A stretch of DNA of 64,000 nt. It comes from Sweltsa coloradensis (taxonomy: Eukaryota > Arthropoda > Insecta > Plecoptera > Chloroperlidae). A program made the translations under genes and the position numbers. Position 1 is the stretch's first letter. Each line of letters starts with the position of its first letter. Under the pieces are notes generated by a model. That model had not been told where the DNA came from. It saw only the letters and a list, made by a program, of their open reading frames with translations, and did not search any database. Shown piece by piece: positions 44,051 to 54,150 of this stretch. Location of the stretch: NCBI GenBank assembly GCA_024449915.1, contig JAMZAV010003211.1, positions 49,637-113,636 on the forward strand, written 5' to 3'.

Positions 44051-44370
44051 TCTATAATGCACTACTCAGGGGGGGGGGGGGGGGATGCTGGTCAGAACAC
44101 CACGGGTAAGGGGGGGAAATGGGTTTCTCAGTAGCGGTCGTCATCGTTTAGTACGTGTTTTGTCATTGTCATCGTCGTCGGGGAGGGCGTCAAGGGAAGG
44201 GGGCAAGGGCTTCGACGACGATTGCCCGAGCCGCCTCGGATTTTGGGGAGAATATACACCATTTTTTACTTCGTGTTTTCGAGGTGGACTTTTTTTCTAG
44301 AATCGCCTTTTACGATTTGCAGAGCCATGCTTGGGCCAATTTACCCGGACCAACGGGGGGGCGCTGATAT
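44051..44370 (+). repeat. Corrupted copy of the repeat at 59797-60150
   Basis: GACGCGTCAACCGTTAGG, ATGCTGGTCAGAAC, ACGACGATTGCC and GAGGTGGACTTTTTTTC-type blocks occur in the same order as at 59810-60080, but with G-run expansions and many indels. Confidence 0.6.
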
Positions 44371-44544
44371 ATATATATAATTTTGTCATATTTTTCCTAT
44401 TAAATACAGGGTCCCCCCAAAAATCTTCAATTATAAATGGAGAATAAAAAAAAATTTTTTGTTAGGTTTTTGTTTATTATAATTGATATTCTTTCATGTG
44501 GTATAATGGTGGAATGATATTTACAAATTTTTAATTTGAACCCA

Positions 44545-44920
44545 CCTAGCGCAATGGCCAGAATTTCGTGCGACTTTTCGTTTTCCTGGTAACGTTACTT
44601 TGTTTGATGTAATTTCCATCTACCTACTTTTCGGATCAAAAAATAAAATTAACATATTCGTGACCGGACGGACATTCTAAATGATTTGGCCATCTCAGAT
44701 TTTGTCGCCGTTTAGTTTGAAGAAAAACCTTTCGATTAACTTTAATGTAACTTTGTAACTTTTCGAAGGATTTTGCCACAAAACTAATGGCATTTAATCC
44801 AGATCGAAGCTTGCGGCTGGTCCAAATTTAAACTCGATCCGAGCCTCCGTTCACCCGTTATGGCGAGATAAACAAAAACAAAACAGTGACTATTTTTTCC
44901 GGTAGGGTAAACGCTCGCAT
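44545..44920 (-). mobile_element. F3 element, 5' part, degraded
   Basis: CGTGACCGGACGGACATTCT, TGATTTGGCCATCTCAGATT and GCCTCCGTTC...GTTATGGCGAGA match other F3 copies. The 5' end is eroded (GGTAAACGCTCGC). The 3' part of an F3 element follows separately from 44971. Confidence 0.65.
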
Positions 44921-44970
44921 AAACACTGTCATTTTATACAAATGCATCATATTGTGTATTTTTTTATTAA

Positions 44971-45241
44971 CTAGGAAACGCTCAGTTTGACGCGTTGATA
45001 AGCGAGCACGTGCTATAGCTAGACCCACATTGCACATTTTTTTAAATTTTAAAATTTGCGACGTTCGCTGTCCACATGGCCATGTTTCCAATATTATTTA
45101 TTATTGCCAAGGTATTTGGGTAAACCCGTGTGTAAACCTTTACTTTGTGGTTAAAATCCACCGCCATCTAGAGGACCTTGACTCCTTGGGAAAACTATTT
45201 AAACACCTTGGTGACAAATAATAGACTGCTTCCTCGAAAGT
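44971..45241 (-). mobile_element. F3 element, 3' part
   Basis: Starts (minus-strand 3' end) CTAGGAAACGCTCAG, followed by ACGCGTTGATAAGCGAGCAC. It runs to CTTCCTCGAAAGTAT and then stops where the block shared with 9541-9720 begins. Confidence 0.7.
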
Positions 45242-45400
45242 ATCTAGGGCGACGGTCGTCGCCCGGCAGACAAGCGATGCGATGCTTAGGCGACACCGAA
45301 CTCCGGCCCTATATACACCTACAAGAGTTGGGGGGTTTTCAGCTATCTGCACACGCCGCCCCGAAAGAGTTACAATCTTGAAACTCGGTATATGACCTGG
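45241..45400 (-). repeat. Inverted mate of 9541-9720
   Basis: Contains GAGTTGGGGGGTTTTCAGC and TATCTGCACACGCCGCCCCG, complements of the block near 9580. Confidence 0.6.
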
Positions 45401-45484
45401 TATGTGGTCCTTGACATACCAAAAAAAAAATCAACCCGATCCGACAACTCGTTCTGTGTTAAAAAAGGCTCTCAACATCGTCAA

Positions 45485-46250
45485 ATTCCTTAAGGCTGGC
45501 TGGTGGCTGGTGGCTGGTGGCTGGGGTGGGTGGGTGGGTGGGTGGCAGTTCTCCGCGGAGAGTTCTTTAGCCTACAGAGAAAACGGTAAATCTTAGAACT
45601 ATGAACTTGGACCACACTTAGGTGTATTTCAGACGCAGTGCCTTTTGCTTTCAAAACCAAAATCGGGTAACAGGGACCGGAGAAAATCAAAATTTGGATG
45701 ATAATCAAAACGCGTAATTACCAAGGCGTGGTAATTTGTACAAACTTGAAATTTAACATGCTATTAACCATTATAAATATCTTGCGTCCAAAACACAAGG
45801 GGCTAAATTTGGGATGACCATGGGCCCAAAAATGACAAAAAACATATCTGAACTTTAAGAAATGAATCATTCAAAGAAAACGCTACAACTGAGATGTTTC
45901 AAACGTGGAATACATTTTGATATCTCTCATTCTTTATCACTTTTGAATATGGAAAGCAAAATTGGTTAACGGGTACCGGAAAAAAAACAAAATTATCAAA
46001 AGTAGGTAATTCCGTACTCTTATGAATAATACGCTATACCGAGAAAACGGTTCATCTTAGAACTTTGAAACTTGGGCCACACTCAGATGTACCTCATATA
46101 ACAAAAACCGGGCAATTGGGACCGGGGAAATTCAAAATCAAAATCAAAATCAAAATCAAAATCAAAACGCGTAATTACTCAGGCGTAGTAATTTGTACAA
46201 GCTTGAAATTAAACATGCTCTTAACCATTATAAATATCAAGTGCTTATGC
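45485..46250 (-). repeat. R-family repeat, inverted mate of 8657-9415
   Basis: ACCACACTTAGGTGTAT, GTAATTTGTACAAACTTGAA and GGGATGACCATGGGCCC follow the reverse order of the left copy. A (GGGT)n and (GGCTGGT)n run lies at 45497-45545 and an (AAAATC)n run at 46130-46166. Confidence 0.65.
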
Positions 46251-46920
46251 TAGTGCGTTGGTCTTGTTGTTAGCGTATCTGCTTCCAATGCAGAAGGGCC
46301 AGGGTTCGATTCCCGCTAAAGTCAGAAGTTTTTTAACTTCTGATTTGGACTTAAGTCTATCAGTTCTTGTCTTAGGAGTTTGTAAACGGTGACTTTGGAG
46401 CCGTCCTAGCAAAATCAAAACGCGTAATTACTCAGGCGTAGTAATTTGTATACAAGCTTGAAATTAAACATGCTCTTAACATTATAAATATCTAGAGCTT
46501 ATGCTAGTGCGTTGGTCTTGTTGTTAGCGTATCTGCTTCCAATGCAGACGGGCCAGGGTTCGATTCCCGCTAAAGTCAGAAGTGTTTTTAACTCCTCCGA
46601 TTTGGACTTAAGCCTATCAGTTCTTGTCTTAGGAGTTTGTAAACGGTGACTTTGGAGCCGTCCTAGCAAAATCAAACGCGTAATTACTCAGTCGTAGTAA
46701 TTTGTATACAAGCTTGAAATTAAACATGCTCTTAACCATTATAAATATCTAGAGCTTATGCTAGTGCGTTGGTCTTGTTGTTAGCGTATCTGCTTCCAAT
46801 GCAGAAGGGCCAGGGTTCGATTCCCGCTCAAGTCAGAAGTTTTTAACTTCTGATTTTGGACTTAAGTCTATCAGTTCTTGTTTAGGAGTTTGTAAACGGT
46901 GACTTTGGAGCCGTCCTAGC
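46165..46920 (+). repeat. Threefold tandem repeat of a SINE-A head plus flank (period about 255 bp)
   Basis: Heads start near 46251, 46505 and 46762. Each contains TTCCAATGCAGA(A/C)GGGCCAG, GGTTCGATTCCCGCT and GTGACTTTGGAGCCGTCC. Between them is an R-family piece (AACGCGTAATTACTCAG(G/T)CG to TTATAAATATC). Only the last head continues into a full SINE body. The units are very similar, so amplification is recent. Confidence 0.85.
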
Positions 46921-47188
46921 AACGAAGCACATAATAAATTTCAGAGTTGTTCTGAATCGGCCTTGTTGATTCTGGCGTTGATCCGCGGGTGTTCGCACTG
47001 TCCATACCACTGATTGATATATTTCCTATTAAAAATATCGATCTTTGGTTGGTTTATCGCTCACTCGTCGATTGCGTCGGGGCCTGCAGGGTTGGCTTGG
47101 TCGCTTTGATTTAAAGTCCCCCACTGAAAATCAGTTATATAAACTGAGTGGGTAGTCTGTAAATAAAAATTTATTTATTTATTTAAGG
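46921..47188 (+). repeat. SINE-A body and tail
   Basis: Continues from the third head through CACATAATAAATTTCAGAG, GGCGTTGATCCGCGGG and CCCCCACTGAAAATCAG to TTTATTTATTTA. Confidence 0.85.
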
Positions 47189-47265
47189 GGTATCTTTGGG
47201 GGGACCGTGGGCCCAAAAATGTAAAAAAACAACTTTGAACTCAACAAATTTAATCATTCACACCT
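47189..47265 (-). repeat. R-family fragment
   Basis: GGGGGGACCGTGGGCCC then AAAAATGTAAAAAAACAACT, nearly the same as 2888-2930. Confidence 0.65.
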
Positions 47266-47297
47266 TGATAGCGAACGAACAACAAAAAGATGTAATA

Positions 47298-47792
47298 TCC
47301 AACCAAATACAAAAATTTGTAAAAAAAAAAAAACGGCAGCCAGCTCTCCTTCAAAAGTCTCCGGCTGTGAATGCTGTGAGATATAGAAGTTGAGCCAAGC
47401 TTTTTATTCTTTCTCCCTAGTTTCGCTTTTAAAATAAGTAAGATCATTTCGCCTGTTGACGAGCGCCAAGCCAACGATTTTTGTGGTAAAAAAGTAAAAT
47501 TTTTAAACTCGAAATCATAAAAAAAATTGCCTTCGCCATTGAATTTGGTTCATGGCCAAGCCATTTTTTTATGATTTCGAGTTTAAAAATTTTACTTTTT
47601 TACCACAAAAATCGTTGGCTTGGCGCTCGTCAACAGGCGAAATGATCTTACTTATTTTAAAAGCGAAACTAGGGAGAAAGAATAAAAAGCTTGGCTCAAC
47701 TTCTATATCTCACAGCATTCACAGCCGGAGACTTTTGAAGGAGAGCTTGGCTGCCGTTTTTTTTTACAAATTATTGTATTTGGTTGGATTTT
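47298..47792. repeat. Palindrome of about 495 bp, sister of 3061-3444
   Basis: Arms 47298-47538 and 47552-47792. The outer ends ATCCAACCAAATACAA and TTGTATTTGGTTGGA are preserved here, so this copy is more complete than the one at 3061. The arms carry CCGGCTGTGAATGCTG and its inverse. Confidence 0.9.
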
Positions 47793-48225
47793 GATTACTT
47801 CTAGGTGGCAGTGCATTATAGAAGTTCGCGCGGCTTTTCGTTGCCATGGCAACGTTACTTTTGTTATAATGTAATTTCCATTTACACTACTTATCGGATC
47901 AAAATAAAATTAACATATTCGTGACCGGACGGACATTCTAAATGATTTGGCCACCACAGATTTTGTCGCCGTTTAGTTTGAAAAAAAAACTTTCGATTAA
48001 CATTAATGTAACTTTTAAACTTTTTGAACGATTTTGCCACAAAACTAATGGCATTCAATCGAGAACAAAGCTTGCAGATGGTCAAAATTTCAAATCGATC
48101 CGATCCTCCGTTCGAACGTTATGGCGAGACATACAAACAAACAAAAAAACCAAAAAACAAAAAAACAAAACCAGTGACTAATTTTTCCGGCAGAGTCAAA
48201 TGGAAACGCTCGCTTCGCTCGCTTA
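47793..48225 (-). mobile_element. F3 Helentron-like element, 3' truncated
   Basis: On the minus strand it starts TAAGCGAGCGAAGCGAGCG, then TTTCCATTTGACTCTGCCGG. It runs to CACTGCCACCTAGAAGTAATC and is cut at the palindrome. The A-rich tract is extended as CAAAAAAC units. Confidence 0.75.
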
Positions 48226-48308
48226 AATATTACACAATGAACACAAACTATTAATCCAATACCAAACAACCACCTATTTACCAAATATCCGAACAATAAC
48301 ATCAATAG
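48226..48308. other. Short spacer
   Basis: Nothing recognised between the F3 end and the LINE tail. Confidence 0.4.
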
Positions 48309-50280
48309 TTTAGTTTAGTTTAGTTTATTTATTCACTTTGATCATACATTTTAGGTAAGATATACTTCTCAGAGAGAGAGAGTGTGAATAACTATAGCTA
48401 GTTTACATCATAATTGTATTTACAACAGTATAAATTAGGCAATGTAAAAAAAAAATTAATAGTAATATGCAGTAAATGATATTAATAATAATACTAAGTA
48501 ATATAATGTAATATAATCTAATCCCTGGTACCATGGTAAGTTATAGTAATAGTTAGCATTAGTGATTGATTATTGTTGGTACATTTGATCATTGTGGGTG
48601 ACGTAATGAATGGGAATAATTAAGGTAATCTTCAAGATTGTAAAATATATTTTCCTGTAGGAATGCCTTAAGTTTAGTTCTAAAACTAGTATCATTTACT
48701 GTATTTATAACATGGAGGGGCAGATTGTTGAATATTATTGAGGCTAAGTACATTGGTCCTTTTGAAAATTTACTTGAGTTATGTGATGTAATGTGAATTG
48801 ATGATTGGGATCTTGTATGGTAAGTATGGACAGTGGAGTTTCGAGGGAAGATTTCTGCATTATCATGGACAAATATGGAAGCTACTTGTATCAGAACATT
48901 GTAAGAGTGGGGATACCTAATTTGGAGAAATATTCTCTGCATGATGTTCGCTTTGAAATCCCTGCAATAATACGTACTGCCCTCTTTGTAGCAAGAATAT
49001 TCTTGAAGCCTGATGTGACGCACCCCAAAAAAGAATTCCATACATTAAGTGGGAATGAATATGGGCAAAATAAACCATTTTGAGAATGCGTGGATACGTT
49101 ATTGCCTTTAGTTACGGAGCATAAAGCATCCACTGTTCATTTTAGAAGATACTTTGTCAGTGTGCTTGGACCAGTCAAGTGTCTCAGTCATTATTAGACC
49201 CAGGAAGTTTACACTGTCTGAGCGAGATACGATACCTTCCTTTATTCGAACTAATGGGCTTGAGGAAGGTATAAGTTTTGGAGTGTGAAAAAAGAGATAT
49301 TTGGTTTTAGATATAACAAGTGACAGGTGATTTGAGGAGCAGTATGTTGACATGTTGGATGCCTGGCTATTGAGAAGGTTGGAAAGAACTGCATTGCTAT
49401 TTTTGGGGACAGTGATCAGATGACTAGAGTCATCCACATACTGAGTTAAAGTTACTACGTTGAGGTGGTTGGGTAAGTCGTTAATGTCAAGTATGAAAAT
49501 AAGTGGACCAAGAATGGAGCCTTGTGGTACTCCGTGAGTTAGTGTTTGCGGAGTTGATCGGTTGAATGTTGTACTTGATCTTGCTCCGATCTTATTTCCA
49601 CATATTGGGTGCGGTTTGAAAGAAATGAGGAAATCCATGCATTTGTTGTACCTCTGATGCCCATTTTCTCTAGTTTGGACAATATGTTTGCATGATTTAG
49701 GGTATCGAAGGCCTTTGATAGATCATAGAATATGCCTACTGAGTGTTCCCCACGATCAAGTGCTGAATATAGAGGAGCAAGAAAACTGAAAATTGCACTT
49801 GAAGTGGATTTCTTCTTAAGAACCCATGTTGTTGAGGGGAGAGGATTTTATGTGTGTTTAGAAAGGAAATTAGACGAGCATGAACAATGGATTCAAAAAC
49901 TTTGGAGAAAGAGGATAATAAAGAAATAGGCCTATAATTATTCATTTTCGATTTGGTCCCTTTATGTTTGTAAATAGGGAGCACTCTTGCTATTTTTAAT
50001 TTTGGGCTCAGGGAAACACACACAGCAAGTATTGAACCAGGTATGCCATCCGGCCCATATGAATACTTAGTTGAGAGTTTTTTTAGAATTTTATTTACTT
50101 CGGTACTGTCAGTAGGTTCAAAGAAGAGAGACTGCTGTATAGTTTTTATTGTTGATCCGGGAGATACTGGGAAGTTCACAGTAGATGGATTTGGTGGTGA
50201 GTTAACAGAGCCGGATTCAATAAAAAATGTGTTAAAGGAATTTGCAATGTTCGTCGGGTCCGATTCCAACTTGTGCTCTA
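48309..50280 (-). pseudogene. Jockey-like non-LTR retrotransposon, frameshifted
   Basis: Minus-strand frames at 50269-49736, 49638-49108, 49133-48891 and 49041-48589 together give an ORF2 segment. In order: SYGPDGIPGSIL, VLPIYKHKGTKSKMNNYRPI with SLLSSFSKVFE, motif A GIFYDLSKAFDTLNH (in a frame near 49720), motif B HGVPQGSILGPL, motif C QYVDDSS, thumb NFLGLIMTETLDWSKH, and a C-terminal tail with YHTRSQSS and FKGPMYL-like SKGPMYLASIIFNNLP. The catalytic aspartates are kept. At least three frameshifts are present. It ends in (TAAAC)n at 48309-48332, a short-repeat 3' tail. It is 5' truncated near 50280, so the endonuclease is absent. Confidence 0.85.
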
Positions 50281-50360
50281 TTTCTAATATACAATATACT
50301 CTATATACTCTACTCTATACTCTATACTATTTCTAATATACTCTATTCTAATATACAATA
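50281..50360. repeat. (ATACTCT)-type microsatellite
   Basis: Irregular ATATACTCT and CTAATATAC units at the truncated 5' edge of the LINE. Confidence 0.7.
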
Positions 50361-50563
50361 GACAATGTTAATGATTGATTATAGATAAGTATTTCGTAAT
50401 TAATCTGGAATAAATTGCTTTAATCTGGAATGATAAATTATGTTTCGAATACTAGGAGACGCTCAGTTGGACGCGTTGATAAGCGAGCACGTGCTATAGC
50501 TAGACCCACATTGCACATTTTTTTAAATTTAAAAATTTACGACGTTCGCGTTTCCAGTATTAT

Positions 50564-51375
50564 TAAGCGAGCGAAGCGAGCGTTTCCATTTGACTCTGCC
50601 GGAAAAAATAGTCACTGTTTTTTTTTTTTTTTTTTTTGTATGTCTCGCGATAACGTTCGAACGGAGGCTCGAATCGAGTTGAAATTTTCACCATCCGCAA
50701 GCTTTGTGCTCGATTGAATGCTATTAGTTTTGTGGCAAAATCGTTCAAAAAGTTAAAAAGTTACATTAAAGTTAATCGAAAGTTTTTTTTTCAAACTCAA
50801 CGGCAACAAAATCTGAAATAGGGTATTTCAATGTCCAGTTAAAGTGGCAAGTAAATTTAACTGACACATAACTTGTTTTCACTATGGCAACCACCAATCA
50901 TAAGCCTTGTAAATATTTACTGAGAGGACTAACTGGCAGATAAATTTTAACTAGACATTGAAATTCTGGACCTTAGAATGTCCGTCCGGTCACGAATATG
51001 TTAATTTTATTTTGATCCGATAAGTAGTGTAGATGGAAATTACAATATAACAAAAGTAACGTTGCCATGGCAACGAAAAGACGCGCGAAGTTTCTAATGC
51101 ACTGCCACCTAGAAGTAATCAAAATACTTTCGAGGAAGCAGTCTATTATTTGTCAACAAAGAGTTTAAATAGTTTTCCCAAGGAGTCAAGGTCCTCTAGA
51201 TGGCGGTGGATTTTGAAGTAAAGATTTAAACACGGGTTTACCCAAATACCTTGGCAATAATAAATAATACTGGAAACGCGAACGTCGTAAATTTTTAAAT
51301 TTAAAAAAATGTGCAATGTGGGTCTAGCTATAGCACGTGCTCGCTTATCAACGCGTCCAACTGAGCGTTTCCTAG
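50564..51375 (+). mobile_element. F3 Helentron-like element (nested)
   Basis: 812 bp, opposite in orientation to its host. It starts TAAGCGAGCGAAGCGAGCG and ends GCTCGCTTATCAACGCGTCC, then AACTGAGCGTTTCCTAG. The hairpin AACGC/GCGTT has a loop (GTCCAACTGA) different from that in F1. A small TIR insertion lies at about 50816-50985. Confidence 0.85.
50816..50985. mobile_element. Small TIR insertion inside F3
   Basis: The ends ATTTCAATGTCCAGTTAAA and, inverted, ATTTCAATGTCTAGTTAAA flank about 130 bp absent from other F3 copies. It replaces or deletes about 10 bp of F3 sequence (the GGCCAAATCAT block), so it is either an insertion with deletion or a gene-conversion patch. No coding capacity. Confidence 0.6.
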
Positions 51376-52159
51376 TTTATTATTGCCAAGGTATTTGGGT
51401 AAACCCGTGTTTAAATCTTTACTTTAAAATCCACCGCCATCTAGAGGACCTTGACTCCTTGGGAAAACTATTTAAACTCTTTGTTGACAAATAATAGACT
51501 GCTTCCTCGAAAGTATTTTGATTACTTCTAGGTGGCAGTGCATTAGAAACTTCGAACGTCTTTTCGTTGCCATGGCAACGTTACTTTTGTTTTAATGTAA
51601 TTTCCATCTACACTACTTATCGGATCAAAATAAAATTAACATATTCGTGAAAGGACAGACATTCTAAATGATTTGGCTATCTCAGATTTTGTCGCCGTTG
51701 AGTTTGAAAAAAAAAACTTTCGATTAACTTTAATGTAACTTTTTAACTTTTTGAACGATTTTGCCACAATACTAATGGCATTCAATCGAGAACAAAGCGT
51801 ACTTTGTTATAATGTAATTTCCATCTACACTACTTATCGAATCAAAATAAAATTAACATATTCGTGACCGGACGGACATTCTAAATGATTTGGCCATCTC
51901 AGATTTTGTCGCCGTGAAGTTTGAAAAAAATATCTTTCGATTAACTTTAATGTAACTTTTTAACTTTTTGAACGATTTTGCCACAAAACTAATGGCATTC
52001 AATCAAGAACAAAGCTTGCGGATGGTGAAAATTTCAACTCGATCCGAGCCTCCGTTCGAACGTTATCGCGAGACATACAAAAAAACAAAAACAAAAAACA
52101 AAAAAACAAAACCAGTGACTATTTTTCAGTCAAATGGAAACGCTCGCTTCGCTCGCTTA

Positions 52160-52480
52160 ATTAATTAAATGAAGGTTATAACTTTGTAAGGAATAATCAC
52201 TTCGTTTAAGTGGTACAATTTCGATTTTCTCTTAAAACCAGATACATTTTTTTCCAAACTTCACCTTTTCATTCAAATTTTATATTTTTAATTGTGTTTA
52301 AGATGGTAAAATTAATAATTTAATAACTATGAAAGTGCAGAGCTTGGATTAGGGCCAGACATTTTTGGATTCGTCACAGACATATTATTTCTAGGCCCAC
52401 AGACCCCACTATTTGGCCATACTTGATCATGGCAAATATTAGGAAAGTGCAAGTTGGACTCCGCTTGGTCAATACAAATA
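52160..52480. other. Spacer
   Basis: AT-rich, with no recognised gene or repeat. Confidence 0.4.
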
Positions 52481-53143
52481 CTAGGAAACGCTCAGTTGGA
52501 CGCGTTGATAAGCGAGCACGTGCTATTGCTAGACCCACATTGCACATTTTTTTAAATTTAAAAATTTACGACGTTCGCGTTTCCAGTATTATTTATTATT
52601 GCCAAGGTATTTGGGTAAACCCGTGTTTAAATCTTTACTTTAAAATCCACCGCCATCTAGAGGACCTTGACTCCTTGGGAAAACTATTTAAACTCTTTGT
52701 TGACAAATAATAGACTGCTTCCTCGAAAGTATTTTGATTACTTCTAGGTGGCAGTGCATTAGAAACTTCGCGCGTCTTTTCGTTGCCATGGTAACCGTAC
52801 TTTGTTATAATGTAATTTCCATCTACACTACTTATCGGTTCAAAATAAAATTAACATATTCGTGGCCGGACGGACATTCTAAATGATTTGGCCATCTCAG
52901 ATTTTGTCGCCGTGAAGTTTGAAAAAAAAACTTTCGATTAACTTTAATGTAACTTTTTGAACGATTTTGCCACAAAACTAATGGCATTCAATCGAGAACA
53001 AAGCTTGCGGATGGTGAAAATTTCAACTCGATCCGAGCCTCCGTTCGAACGTTATCGCGAGACATACAAAAAAAAAAAAAAAAAAAAAACAGTGACTATT
53101 TTTTCCGGCAGAGTCAAATGGAAACGCTCGCTTCGCTCGCTTA
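52481..53143 (-). mobile_element. F3 Helentron-like element, minus strand, complete
   Basis: 663 bp with both ends intact. The 3' end is AACGCGTCCAACTGAGCG then TTTCCTAG, and the 5' end is TAAGCGAGCGAAGCGAGCG. It has one internal unit. This is the shortest complete F3 and probably closest to a basic form. A 22-A run sits near 53070. Confidence 0.8.
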
Positions 53144-53146
53144 ATC

Positions 53147-53333
53147 ACCGTTTTCTCAATAAGAATCGATAGAGTTGTAAAATGTAATTGTGTGTTTGCT
53201 ATCCAAGGTGCTGAAACCACGTACGTTGTTCTTGATGGTGATGCCAGGGTTCGCGATAACCCTGGCTGGAAGTCTGGCGACCTTAAACTCAATACCACGT
53301 ACTTCACTATTTATCATCTTTGTATTTGCAGCT
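53147..53333 (+). pseudogene. Exon-like frame of unknown gene
   Basis: The plus-strand frame reads VFAIQGAETTYVVLDGDARV then RDNPGWKSGDLKLNTTYFTI and stops after CICSLA. A pyrimidine-containing acceptor-like TGTGTTTGCTATCCAAG lies at 53190-53206 just before GTGCTGAAAC, so an exon could start there. The pattern DG...LK.NTTY.. is reminiscent of the last strands of fibronectin-like domains in receptor tyrosine phosphatases, but this is a weak resemblance. A perfect inverted CCAGGGTT/AACCCTGG lies within. It may be a captured or decayed exon. Confidence 0.35.
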
Positions 53334-53639
53334 TAGCGTGAACATACTTCGTACCAACCCCAACCTCACTCGCGTAATAGTCGTCCATATAATATTCAGG
53401 GCTTAAAACTCCAACTGTTGGAACAAAACAACACGTCACTGATGGGAGAAATAGAACGTGCCGTTGCAACATACGCCTTGACCCTTGACCTAGCTCTCGC
53501 CTATGGCTTATGGAGATTGAAAAATGCCTGCATCAGTGTATCCTATTAGCAAGTGTGCACATGAAAGTACGGGATTGTGACTTGTGGGACGTTGTGGGAG
53601 TACTTCTAAAATCTAAAGGCACTCAAATGTAAGCAAGCA
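53334..53639. other. Spacer
   Basis: Composition is fairly balanced, but no exon or repeat could be supported. Confidence 0.35.
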
Positions 53640-53815
53640 CCGACACAGATGGCTCACTAGCTTTATAAAACAAAGCTTTATTCGCGCGAGACTCAGATTT
53701 GGGAGGTCCCGGTTTCAAATCCCATCGAGACCGGCAATCATGAATTTTGAGTCCTGTCTGATGTTTTTTTCCGAGTTTTTCCTCAGACGTTAATACGGAT
53801 GCAAGCAGGAACGTC
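53640..53815 (+). repeat. SINE-B copy
   Basis: GGTCCCGGTTTCAAATCCC (B-box-like), CGAGACCGGCAATC, TTTTTTCCGAG, TTTTTCCTCAG and GGATGCAAG in order. It mirrors 336-500. Confidence 0.55.
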
Positions 53816-54060
53816 ACTAGAGTTCGGACATTGGGGGGGGGGGGGGGGGGGCGCAAATCCAGCAGTGGCAGATCCAAAAATTCGCAAGTGGAGGGGGGCT
53901 TTAGTGCCAATGCGGCAATGACTTATCCAGGAATTCATAAAGGGGTTTTCTAAAGTTAATTTTTAGATGTTCCGAAGGCTAAGTGAGTGTTCGGGAGGCT
54001 TGCCCCCGGGAATATTTTCACCTTCAAGGTCTTTTTTGTGAAAATATGTGCGATATAATA

Positions 54061-54150
54061 GTCCGGGGTCTAGACACAAATTTGAGGCCGAACCTAGGAC
54101 AAATTGCAACAGAAGCGAATTTGGTATCATTGGATTCAGAAAAAAATTTA
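54061..54150 (+). repeat. Repeat shared with 19313-19385
   Basis: GTCCGGGGTCTA, CCTAGGACAAATTGCAACAG and GCGAATTTGGTATCATTGGA. Confidence 0.7.

Larger units (their letters stand above)
50452..52159 (-). mobile_element. F3 Helentron-like element (outer, split)
   Basis: The CTAG end is at 50452 and the TAAGCGAGC end at 52159. The nested copy at 50564-51375 splits it within CCAGTATTAT and TTATTGCCAAGG. Without the nested copy it is about 896 bp. It holds an internal tandem duplication of about 215 bp (51580-51795 and 51796-52020, both with ACTTTGTTATAATG-like and CGTGA(C/A)(C/A)GGAC). Confidence 0.8.

Noticed and set aside
42345..44300. 71-100 aa frames rich in F, G, P or K
   Set aside because: They lie in homopolymer-rich, probably error-prone sequence and reflect base runs.
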